This document shows, one piece after another, positions 42,027 to 49,348 of a DNA stretch of 64,000 bases. Below the pieces are notes generated by a model, which saw nothing but the letters and a program-made list of their open reading frames with translations, did no database searches and was not told the origin of the DNA. The stretch covers positions 4,767 through 68,766 of the forward strand of contig JBBCJM010000004.1 in assembly GCA_037190175.1 (NCBI GenBank). Reading direction: 5' to 3'. Position 1 is the stretch's first letter; every line of letters starts with the position of its first letter. Both the position numbers and the translations under genes were made by a program. The stretch comes from JBBCJM01 sp037190175 (GTDB lineage: Bacteria; Pseudomonadota; Alphaproteobacteria; Rhodobacterales; Rhodobacteraceae).

Positions 42027-42890
42027 TTACCTGCGCACGCCGTCGACGATGGCCATCGTCTTGTATTCCCAGAGATGCGGCTCGATCAGCACCTCCTGCG
42101 CGGCCTTCACGACCTCGTGCAGCGGAGCGGCGAGCCAGTTGGCCTTCTGGTATTCGAAGGCCTGCTCCACCGGCACGCGCCTGGCCCCCGCCCAGGTCAC
42201 GAAGATGCGCAGGAGCCAGGCCAGCTGCGGATCCTGCTTGGCCAGCTCGAAGGTCATCGGCGTCGGGCCGTATTCGACCAGCACCAGCCGCCCGCCCGGC
42301 TTGATCAGCCGGGTCAGAGCGCGGAACTCGGGCACGTAGTCGTCGCAGTGGTGCATCTGGCTGGCGATCACCGCGTCGAACTCGCCCTCGGCATAGTTCG
42401 AGGCGAATTCGCGGTAGATCCCCCATTGCCGGGTGGTGCTGTTGCGGGCCTTGACATAGGGGCGCACCTCCAGCGGCACGACCTCCACCCCCGCGGGCAG
42501 GACCTCGCGCGCCACGTCGAGCAGGCCGGTGGGCTCCAGCGCCTCGGCGATCAGCAGCACCCGCCCGCCCGGGGGCACGCGCGCCTTGATGAAGCCCATC
42601 TGGTGGAATTCGCGCTCGGGCTTCAGGAAGGCGGCGGTGGAGAACCGCTTTCCGAACAGCGGCTGCCGGTAATATTCGGCCATTTCCGCGAGGGATTCGA
42701 AAAGCGTATCGTCCCCTTCCGTCAGGCCGGTCCTGTCCCGGCCCGGATCCAGTTCGAGCCAGGGCTGGGAACTTCGAAAGACCTCATCGGTGATGATCGT
42801 CCTGGTTTCGTCCGGCTTGCCCATGATATCCATCCCCCGGACCGCTTTGGCCATTTCTGGCCGAAGCCGAAAGGTCCGGCCGTTTTCCAT
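42027..42890 (-). CDS. Class I SAM-dependent methyltransferase-like protein
   Basis: 287-aa protein with a Rossmann methyltransferase core from about residue 105. FDAVIASQMHHCDDYVPEFRALTRLIKPGGRLVLVEYGP is a clear motif IV-VI region. Motif I is unusual: VLLIAEALEPTGLLDVARE replaces the glycine-rich SAM loop, so SAM binding is uncertain. It is the first gene of the hydantoinase operon, 41 bases from the LysR operator. It may methylate or demark a substrate, or be a divergent non-methylating member. Confidence 0.72.
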   Translation of the reverse strand: MENGRTFRLRPEMAKAVRGMDIMGKPDETRTIITDEVFRSSQPWLELDPGRDRTGLTEGDDTLFESLAEMAEYYRQPLFGKRFSTAAFLKPEREFHQMGFIKARVPPGGRVLLIAEALEPTGLLDVAREVLPAGVEVVPLEVRPYVKARNSTTRQWGIYREFASNYAEGEFDAVIASQMHHCDDYVPEFRALTRLIKPGGRLVLVEYGPTPMTFELAKQDPQLAWLLRIFVTWAGARRVPVEQAFEYQKANWLAAPLHEVVKAAQEVLIEPHLWEYKTMAIVDGVRR

Positions 42891-42930
42891 GCGTTCTCCC
42901 AGGGCGATGGAAGCATCCCGCTCGGGGGCC

Positions 42931-42974
42931 GATCAATCTCGCAGATCCGGGGCGGCGATAGGAAGCACCTATCG
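42931..42974. promoter_or_regulatory. LysR-type operator, copy 1
   Basis: A perfect palindrome CGATAGG-N5-CCTATCG (42956-42974), containing a T-N11-A LysR box, lies exactly 25 bases from a GATCAATC element (42931-42938), with CGCAGATCCG between. The same arrangement with the same spacing occurs at 47698-47741. It sits in the 198-bp gap between the hydantoinase operon and the divergent LysR gene, so it can serve both activation and autoregulation. Nothing else is recognised in this gap. Confidence 0.7.
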
Positions 42975-43088
42975 GGCACGCCCCGCGCCCGCCGGCCAGC
43001 GCCCCGCAGGCCGCCGCGGCATTGACACCATGGCTGAACCTTCTAGCCTTGGGTCCCTTGGCACCAGCTCTCGGGGGCCCGGCCGGCC

Positions 43089-43991
43089 GTGGATATCAGA
43101 CAGCTCCGCTACTTCGTCGTGCTGGCCAAGGAACTGCACTTCGGCCGCGCCGCCGAGAAGCTGGGGATCGCGCAACCCTCGCTGAGCGCACAGGTTCAGG
43201 CGCTGGAGGCCAGCCTCGGGGCCCAGCTTCTGACCCGCGGCCCCCGGGCGGTGACGCTGACCACCGCGGGCGCGATCTTCCTGGAGGAGGCGCGCCTGAC
43301 GCTGGCCCAGGCGGACCGGGCCATCGCGGTCGGCCGCCGCGCCGGGCGGGGCGAGATCGGCACCGTCCGCATCGGCCTTGCGCTGGGCAGCACGCTGTCG
43401 GGCGCGCCCTCGATCATCATCGCGCAGTTCCGCGAGCGTTTCCCGGATATCGACATCCAGCTTTCGATCATGCCGCCGAACCGGCAGATCGACGGGCTGC
43501 GGAACCGGACCATCGACGTGGGCTTCCTGCTGCCCCCCTCGTCCATGCCCGACGATATCGAGGTGATCGGGCTGCAATTCGAGAAGCCCGCCATCGCGCT
43601 TTGCGCCGACCATCCGCTGGCGCGAAAGCCCACGCTGGAAGCCGCGGATCTGGCGGACGAGCCCTTTCTGGTCATGCATCCCGAAAGTTCCAACAGCATC
43701 TACGAGGCGACGATCCAGCTCGGCAAGCACGGCCGGTTTTCCCCGCGCATCACGCGGATCGAGTACGATCTGGTCGCGCTGCTGAGCCTGGTCGGCGCGG
43801 GGTTCGGCGTGATCCTGGTCTCCGAGGCCGTGCAGCGGATCGCCATGCCGAACGTGGTGTTCCGCCCGCTCGTGGGGTTCCAGGCCAATACCGAGATAGC
43901 GGCAGCCTATCGGCGCGACGAGACAGCCAAGCCGGTCAGGCCGCTGCTGCAGTTCTGCGCCCGGTACTCGAGCGGCGGCGGCGCGACCTGA
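43089..43991 (+). CDS. LysR family transcriptional regulator
   Basis: 300-aa LysR regulator: N-terminal HTH MDIRQLRYFVVLAKELHFGRAAEKLGIAQPSLSAQVQALE (residues 1-40) and a periplasmic-binding-protein-like effector domain from about residue 90 (BenM/CatM-like start IGTVRIGLALGSTLSG). The start is GTG at 43089. It is divergent from the hydantoinase operon and convergent with the transporter permease gene. Its likely sites are the paired operators at 42931-42974 and 47698-47741. Confidence 0.93.
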   Translation: MDIRQLRYFVVLAKELHFGRAAEKLGIAQPSLSAQVQALEASLGAQLLTRGPRAVTLTTAGAIFLEEARLTLAQADRAIAVGRRAGRGEIGTVRIGLALGSTLSGAPSIIIAQFRERFPDIDIQLSIMPPNRQIDGLRNRTIDVGFLLPPSSMPDDIEVIGLQFEKPAIALCADHPLARKPTLEAADLADEPFLVMHPESSNSIYEATIQLGKHGRFSPRITRIEYDLVALLSLVGAGFGVILVSEAVQRIAMPNVVFRPLVGFQANTEIAAAYRRDETAKPVRPLLQFCARYSSGGGAT

Positions 43992-44004
43992 CCGCGCGCG
44001 CCCA

Positions 44005-44028
44005 CCCGCCGCCCTTCCGGCCGGCGGG
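44005..44028. terminator. Bidirectional terminator-like hairpin
   Basis: CCCGCCG (44005-44011) pairs with CGGCGGG (44022-44028) around a 10-base loop, within the 39-base gap between the convergent LysR and TctAB genes. It is a plausible shared terminator, without a T-tract. Confidence 0.45.
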
Positions 44029-44030
44029 GC

Positions 44031-46085
44031 TCAGAAGATGTCCATCCAGCGCGCGCGGGTCAGCGAGGGGAACATCCCGCCCAGCACGCTGTCCGGCCAG
44101 ACCAGGCGAAGCCCCACATGCAGCACCAGGTAGGTGAGCGCGAAGAAGCCCAGGCTGTAGGCCAGCGGCGCGAGCCAGCCGGTCCTGCCCTCGATCTTGA
44201 TGAAGGCGAAGATGAAGATCGCCATGGCCAGCATGAAGCCCACGAGCCAGGCGCTGACCAGGAACAGCGCCAGAAGCCCGACCAGCGTCGCCGAGCGGAT
44301 CGCCAGGTCGCGGCGGCTGACGCCCGCCACGTCCTCGTTGCCGATGTCCATGCCGCCCGCGCCGGTATCGGCCTGGGCGAAGACATGGCGGCCCAGCAGA
44401 TGCATGATCAGGAACACCAGCCCGGCGATGCCGATGGCCGTCGGATAGTAGCGCGCATAGTAGGGCCAGCCCGAGGAGGACACGAGGACCCACACGAAGA
44501 AGGCCAGCAGCAGGGCCAGGAAGATCGTGTTGGCCTCCATCCGGGGCAGCTGGGGCTGGAAGGCGAAGCCCTTGCGCGTGCCGTCCTCGTCGCGCGCGCG
44601 CAGGATCCGGACCAGGTGGCGGATCAGCGGGTTCAGCACGAAGAACAGCGCCATCAGCAGCAGCACCACGACGATGGGCCGGCTGAGCCAGTCCATCCCG
44701 TAGCGGGTGACGCTGATGAAGGCATAGCGTTCGGCAATGGCGCCCAGCACGAACCCCAGGATCAGCGGCGGCCGCGGCCAGCCCAGGAGCTTCATGACCA
44801 GCCCGATCAGGCCGAACAGGAACAGCAGGCCCAGGTCCTCCCAGCTGTTGCTGGCCTGGAAAGCGCCGACGAAGACCAGCGACAGCACGATCGGCGCCAG
44901 GATATGCACCGGCACCAGCGCCATCCGGGCCAGATAGCCCGCGAAGAGGAAACAGATCGTCGCGCCCAGGATGTTGGCGACCGCGACCGACCAGACCATC
45001 GTGTAGGTCAGGTCCAGGTTCTTGCTCAGCATGTCCGGCCCGGGATTGATCCCGTGGATCACGAAGGCGCCCAGCAGGATGGCCATCGAGGCGCCGCCGG
45101 GGATGCCGAAGGCGATGGTGGGCACCAGCGCGCCGCCCGCATTGGCGTTGTTGGCGGATTCCGGCGCAATCACGCCGCGCACGTCGCCCTTGCCGAAGGT
45201 CTCGGCCGCGCCCTTCTCGGTCGACCGGGCATGGGCATAGGTGATCCAGTCGATGACCGCCGAGCCGACGCCCGGCATGGCGCCCAGCACCGCGCCAATG
45301 CCCGAGCAGCGCAGGACCAGGAACCAGTTCCTGAACGTGGCCCTGATCCAGGCGACCTGCGCCATGGGGCTGGTGTCCTGGAAGGTCCGGGCGATCTTGA
45401 CCCGGCCGAGGACCAGCGTGGCGATCTCGGGGATGGCGAACAGCCCCAGCGCCACCACGACGATCGACATGCCGTCATAGAGGTAGATCGAGCCGAAGGT
45501 CCATCGCAGCGTCGCGGTCTGGCTGTCCTCGCCGATCGTGCTCATCCACAGCCCCACGCAGGCCATGATCAGCCCCTTCATCGGCGAGGTGCCGGACAGG
45601 ACCGAGACCAGCGACAGGCCCATCACGATGACCGCCAACAGTTCCGGCGTGGCGAGCGACAGCATGAGCGGGCGCAGCACGGGCACCGAGATGCCCAGCA
45701 CCAGCGCGCCGAACAGCCCGCCGATGAGCGAGGCCGAGAAGGCGGCGCCCAGCGCCTCGGGCGCCCGGCCCTGGCGGGCCATGGGGTAGCCATCGACGAT
45801 GGTCGCCTGCGCCGCCACGGTGCCCGGCACCCCGAACATGACCGAGGGGATGGTGTCCGACGTCGCGGTGACCGACAGCAGCCCCAGCAGCATGGCCAGG
45901 GCGCTGGTGGTGTCCATGTCGTAGGTGAAGGGCAGGAGCATGGTCAGGCCCATCAGCCCCCCCAGCCCCGGCACCACGCCCAGCACCAGCCCGAGCAGCA
46001 CGCCCGCGAAGAGATAGACCAGCCGCTCCAGCATGAACAGCTGCATGCCGGCTGACAGGGCGACCGAGAACACGTCCGTTTCCAT
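44031..46085 (-). CDS. Tripartite tricarboxylate transporter permease, TctA-TctB fusion
   Basis: 684-aa membrane protein. Residues about 15-490 are TctA: GVVPGLGGLMGLTMLLPFTYDMDTTSALAMLLGLL at the start, GAMPGVGSAVIDWITYAHA, GVIAPESANNANAGGALVPTIAFGIPGGASMAILLGAFVIHGI. Residues about 515-680 are a TctB/DUF1468 domain with four hydrophobic segments, normally a separate protein, so both membrane subunits are fused. The ATG at 46085 with AGGAC upstream is preferred over TTG at 46088. With the binding protein encoded upstream it makes a sodium- or proton-coupled carboxylate importer. Confidence 0.9.
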   Translation of the reverse strand: METDVFSVALSAGMQLFMLERLVYLFAGVLLGLVLGVVPGLGGLMGLTMLLPFTYDMDTTSALAMLLGLLSVTATSDTIPSVMFGVPGTVAAQATIVDGYPMARQGRAPEALGAAFSASLIGGLFGALVLGISVPVLRPLMLSLATPELLAVIVMGLSLVSVLSGTSPMKGLIMACVGLWMSTIGEDSQTATLRWTFGSIYLYDGMSIVVVALGLFAIPEIATLVLGRVKIARTFQDTSPMAQVAWIRATFRNWFLVLRCSGIGAVLGAMPGVGSAVIDWITYAHARSTEKGAAETFGKGDVRGVIAPESANNANAGGALVPTIAFGIPGGASMAILLGAFVIHGINPGPDMLSKNLDLTYTMVWSVAVANILGATICFLFAGYLARMALVPVHILAPIVLSLVFVGAFQASNSWEDLGLLFLFGLIGLVMKLLGWPRPPLILGFVLGAIAERYAFISVTRYGMDWLSRPIVVVLLLMALFFVLNPLIRHLVRILRARDEDGTRKGFAFQPQLPRMEANTIFLALLLAFFVWVLVSSSGWPYYARYYPTAIGIAGLVFLIMHLLGRHVFAQADTGAGGMDIGNEDVAGVSRRDLAIRSATLVGLLALFLVSAWLVGFMLAMAIFIFAFIKIEGRTGWLAPLAYSLGFFALTYLVLHVGLRLVWPDSVLGGMFPSLTRARWMDIF

Positions 46086-46526
46086 CAAGGTCCTGCCTCT
46101 GAGGATTTTGTCTTTGGCGTGGCCGCCTCGCGCGCGCCCGAAAGCCGCCCCCGCGCCGCGGAGGGGGCCGGAGAGGCCCCGGGGCGCTATCGCCGCACGG
46201 CCGCGGCCCGTCGGTGGTCAGGCGCCTTCGCAGCCTGCCCGAGTTCGGGCGGCATCGCCAGCCTTCCGGCGTCGAAGGCCGGGCGCGGCGGCGCCCTGCC
46301 GGCGGCGCGGCCGCCGGTCCCTCGCGGGACGGGCATCCCGGTCATCCACCCGGCCCGGTCGCCGCCGGCGGTCCCGAAGCGGGCCGCTGCCGGCCGAAGC
46401 GCCCCGCAAGCGGTGCTCTGCGTTCCATGCGTTTCCTCCCGTCACGATGCAGTTGCGGTTGTCCCCGACTGCAAGGCCCGGCACCCCGTCGGCCATTGGG
46501 CGCCGGGCCCGTCCCCTTCCCGCGCC
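46086..46526. other. 441-bp non-coding gap with GC hairpins
   Basis: This gap lies between the binding protein and permease genes of the tripartite transporter. I see no convincing gene. Stem-loops occur at 46475-46509 (GGCCCGGC/GCCGGGCC, just after the binding-protein stop on the minus strand), 46317-46330 (GTCCC-TCGC-GGGAC) and 46164-46180 (GGGGCC/GGCCCC). They may separate expression of the binding protein from that of the permease. Confidence 0.5.
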
Positions 46527-47579
46527 CTAGTTCTGTACCGCGGCGACCAGCTCGAAGTAGAGCGTCCTCGCCGCATCGACCAGTTCGACCGGCGTCGCCA
46601 GGATCGCCCGGATCTGGGCGTCCATCTCCTCGCCGGTGCGCGGGGAAAGGGGCAGTCCGCGGCCCTGGATCTCGGCCAGGAACTCGGGGTCCTGCATCGT
46701 GGCGTCGAAGGCGGCGCGCAGCGCCTCGATCCGCTCGTCGGGCACGCCCTCGGGGGCGATCAGCGACAGCCCGATCACGCCCTGCGACTTGTAGATGTCG
46801 AAGAACGCCCGGTCGACGGGCTCCTTGACGAACTCGCCCAGGGCGGGGACGTCCGGGTGCGAGGGGTGCCGTTCCTCGGTGATCGAGACCAGCGGGATGA
46901 TCTCGCCCGCGTCGCGCTTGGCCGCCCACAGGATGTTGACGTTGGTCCAGGTCGGGGTCATCGCGTCGCTTTCGCCCTGCTCCATCGCCAGCATCAGGCC
47001 CGAGGTGCCGTCATAGCCCAGCACGACGCGCATCTGCGTGCCCGTCAGGTGGTTGATGAGCATGGGCGAGATCGCGAAATGGTCGCGCGGGCCCTGCGAG
47101 CCGGCGATCAGCGGCTTGCCGATGGCCTCCTCCAGCGTCGGGACGCCGGCCTTGTTCGAGACGATCAGCACGTTCGAGACATCCGTCAGCCGGCCGATCC
47201 AGTTGAAGGACTCGACCTTGAAGCGGGCCGCCTCGTGCCCGAAGAGCTCGAAGATGATCAGTTCCCAGGACGGCAGCGACAGGACGGTGCCGTCCTTGGC
47301 CGCGGAATCGGCCATGAAGTTCAGGTTGCGGGTGCCGCCGGCGCCCTCCAGCGGCACCACGTTGATGTTCGGGTTGCCGGGGATGTGCTTGCCCATGTGC
47401 CGCGACAGGATCGTGGCATAGGTGCCATAGGTCCCCGCGATGGTGCCGCCGATGTGAAAGGTCACGTCGCGGCCGCGATAGAAGTCCTCGATCGAGGACT
47501 GCGCCGCGGCGGGCAACCCCCCCATGACGAGGCCGGCCCCCGCAAGCGCGAGGCTTGCGAGAAATGTTCTGCGTGTCAT
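46527..47579 (-). CDS. Tripartite tricarboxylate transporter substrate-binding protein (TctC type)
   Basis: 350-aa exported binding protein. A twin-arginine-like N terminus (MTRRTFLASLALAGAGLVMGGLPAAAQ) is followed by the Bug/TctC fold: FHIGGTIAGTYGTYATILSRHMGKHIPGNPNINVVPLEGAGG, then IGRLTDVSNVLIVSNKAG and a late GVPDERIEALRAAFDATMQDPEF. It captures a carboxylate in the periplasm for the TctAB permease. The LysR operator copy 2 lies 119 bp upstream of its start. Confidence 0.9.
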   Translation of the reverse strand: MTRRTFLASLALAGAGLVMGGLPAAAQSSIEDFYRGRDVTFHIGGTIAGTYGTYATILSRHMGKHIPGNPNINVVPLEGAGGTRNLNFMADSAAKDGTVLSLPSWELIIFELFGHEAARFKVESFNWIGRLTDVSNVLIVSNKAGVPTLEEAIGKPLIAGSQGPRDHFAISPMLINHLTGTQMRVVLGYDGTSGLMLAMEQGESDAMTPTWTNVNILWAAKRDAGEIIPLVSITEERHPSHPDVPALGEFVKEPVDRAFFDIYKSQGVIGLSLIAPEGVPDERIEALRAAFDATMQDPEFLAEIQGRGLPLSPRTGEEMDAQIRAILATPVELVDAARTLYFELVAAVQN

Positions 47580-47960
47580 CAGGTCTCCTCCCCTTGCAGT
47601 CCCGGCTGGCCAGAGCTACCAGTTTCCTTGGGCTAGCGGTGTCCCTGTGCGTCCGGGCGGCGTTATGCAATCCGATGGAAACACCGGCCCCAGAGGCGAT
47701 CAATCGCGCAGATCCGCGTCGGCGATAGGTTGAATCTATCGACCCCCCGGGGCCAGGGCGCGCGATCCCCTTCGGTTCCTCGTGCTGCAACCGCCGCGGC
47801 GGGGGGGACGCCTGCCCGCCCGCCCTGATCGCGCCAGACTGCGGCGATGCGGGTCGCCCCCGTGTTATGATCGCATTGAAGGGTGTTATCCCGATTCAGC
47901 ATAGGACGCGCCCGCGACCGGATGTCAGGCTGCCCCCGCCAAGGGAGGAGAGCCAGGACC
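47580..47960. other. 381-bp divergent intergenic region
   Basis: This region separates the leftward transporter genes from the rightward O-demethylase gene. It holds the LysR operator copy 2 (47698-47741) and two GTGTTAT direct repeats 21 bp apart (47862-47868, 47883-47889), two helical turns, upstream of the O-demethylase gene. No convincing gene is present on either strand. Confidence 0.55.
47698..47741. promoter_or_regulatory. LysR-type operator, copy 2
   Basis: GATCAATC (47698-47705) is followed 25 bases on by CGATAG-N7-CTATCG (47723-47741), the same order, orientation and spacing as at 42931-42974; the intervening CGCAGATCCG is also shared. The palindrome has one outer mismatch relative to copy 1. 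It probably binds the LysR protein of 43089-43991, co-regulating the transporter with the hydantoinase operon. Confidence 0.7.
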
Positions 47961-49337
47961 ATGACGCAGCCGCGGTCGCTTGAGGACAAGATCAACCAGG
48001 TCGGAAACCCGTCGCTGATGCTGCAGAATGCCGGCGGCGGGCAGTACGTGTTTCCCATCCAGCCCCAGTTCACCAACTGGATCGAGGAGGTCAGGGCGTG
48101 GCGGAACAGCGCGGTCCTGCTGGATCAGTCCTACCACATGACCGACCTTTACATCCGCGGAAAGGATGTCGTCCGGCTGCTGAGCCATGTGGGCATCAAC
48201 AGCTTCGCCGGCTTCGGCAGGAACAAGGCCAAGCAGCTGGTCTGCTGCAACCATGACGGCTATGTCATCGGCGACGTGATCGTGTTCGGCCTCGAGGACG
48301 ACGAGGCGCTGCTGGTGGGCCGGCCCCCCGTCTCGCACTGGGTCAAGTTCCAGGCCGAGACCGGCGGCTTCGATGTGGAGACCGAGCTCGACCTGCGCAG
48401 CCTCGAGACCACGGGCAGGCCGCGCAGGCTCTATCGCTTCGAGGTGCAGGGGCCACGGGCCATGGAGATCCTGGAGGCCGTCAACGAGGGCGGCCCGCTG
48501 ACCACGCGGTTCTTCGCGATGGGAGAGATCCGCATCGCCGGCTGCACCGCCCGGACGCTGTGCCACGGCATGGGCGGGGCCAAGGGGCTGGAGATCTGGG
48601 GCCCCTACGAGGAAGGCGCCCGGGTGCGCGAGGCGCTGCTGGAGGCCGGCCGCGGCCACGGGATGCTGCGGGCCGGCGCGCGGGCCTATTCCACCGCGGC
48701 GATGGAATCGGGCTGGATCCCCTCGCCCCTGCCGGCGATCTATTCCGGCGAGGCGATGCGCCCCTATCGCGAATGGCTGCCGGCGGACGGGTTCGAGGCC
48801 ACCTGCTCGGTCGGCGGCAGCTTCCAGCCCGAGGACGTCGGCGCCTATTACCTGACGCCCTGGGACCTGGACTATGGCCGGCTGGTCAGGTTCGACCACG
48901 ACTTCATCGGCCGCGCGGCGCTGGAACGCATGGCCACGCAGCCGCACCGCAGGAAGGTGACGCTGGTCTGGGACCGGCAGGGCATCCTCGACATCTTCGG
49001 GGGGATGATGGACGACTATCCCGCGCCCAAGCTGATGGAGCTTCCCTCGGGCCACTATGCCACCCATCCCTATGACCAGGTGCTGCTGGACGGCGAGCTG
49101 GTCGGGCTGTCCACCTATCCTGTCTATTCGGCGAACGAGCGGGCATGGATCTCGCTGGCGATGGTGCGCGAGGATCTGTCGGCGCAGGGCACGGCGCTTT
49201 CCATCCTGTGGGGCGAGGCCGGCGGTGGCAGCGCCAAGCCGCATGTCGAGCGCCACCGCCAGATCCAGGTCGGCGCCACGGTCTATCCCTGGCCGATCCA
49301 CGAGGTCGCCAGGCGCGAATACCGTCGCCAGACCTGA
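47961..49337 (+). CDS. Tetrahydrofolate-dependent aryl O-demethylase-like protein (LigM/DesA, GcvT family)
   Basis: 458-aa GcvT-fold protein closest in pattern to vanillate/syringate O-demethylases LigM/DesA. Residues I recall as active-site in LigM have counterparts: Tyr29, Gln56 and His59 (DQSYHM), Arg121 (LVGRPP), Tyr243 (RAYSTAAMESGWIPSP) and Ser283 (CSVGGSF). It would move a methyl group from an aromatic methoxy substrate to tetrahydrofolate. The ATG at 47961 follows GGGAGGAG. It is convergent with the two-HTH LysR gene. No folate-recycling gene is visible in the window. Confidence 0.85.
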   Translation: MTQPRSLEDKINQVGNPSLMLQNAGGGQYVFPIQPQFTNWIEEVRAWRNSAVLLDQSYHMTDLYIRGKDVVRLLSHVGINSFAGFGRNKAKQLVCCNHDGYVIGDVIVFGLEDDEALLVGRPPVSHWVKFQAETGGFDVETELDLRSLETTGRPRRLYRFEVQGPRAMEILEAVNEGGPLTTRFFAMGEIRIAGCTARTLCHGMGGAKGLEIWGPYEEGARVREALLEAGRGHGMLRAGARAYSTAAMESGWIPSPLPAIYSGEAMRPYREWLPADGFEATCSVGGSFQPEDVGAYYLTPWDLDYGRLVRFDHDFIGRAALERMATQPHRRKVTLVWDRQGILDIFGGMMDDYPAPKLMELPSGHYATHPYDQVLLDGELVGLSTYPVYSANERAWISLAMVREDLSAQGTALSILWGEAGGGSAKPHVERHRQIQVGATVYPWPIHEVARREYRRQT

Positions 49338-49348
49338 CACCCCCGGCC

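Noticed and set aside
40051..42339. 762-codon plus-strand open frame opposite hyuA
   Set aside because: Antisense shadow of a well-conserved gene, with no family resemblance.
44118..46055. 645-codon plus-strand open frame opposite the TctAB gene
   Set aside because: Composition rich in His, Gln and Arg from antisense of membrane codons; no start signal or domain.
46164..46180. GGGGCC/GGCCCC hairpin as a terminator
   Set aside because: A 6-bp stem in sequence this GC-rich is expected by chance and no T-tract follows, so it was listed only as part of the gap.
46119..47636. 505-codon plus-strand open frame spanning the transporter gap and the tctC gene
   Set aside because: Mostly antisense to tctC and otherwise low-complexity; it would cross the LysR-controlled leader.
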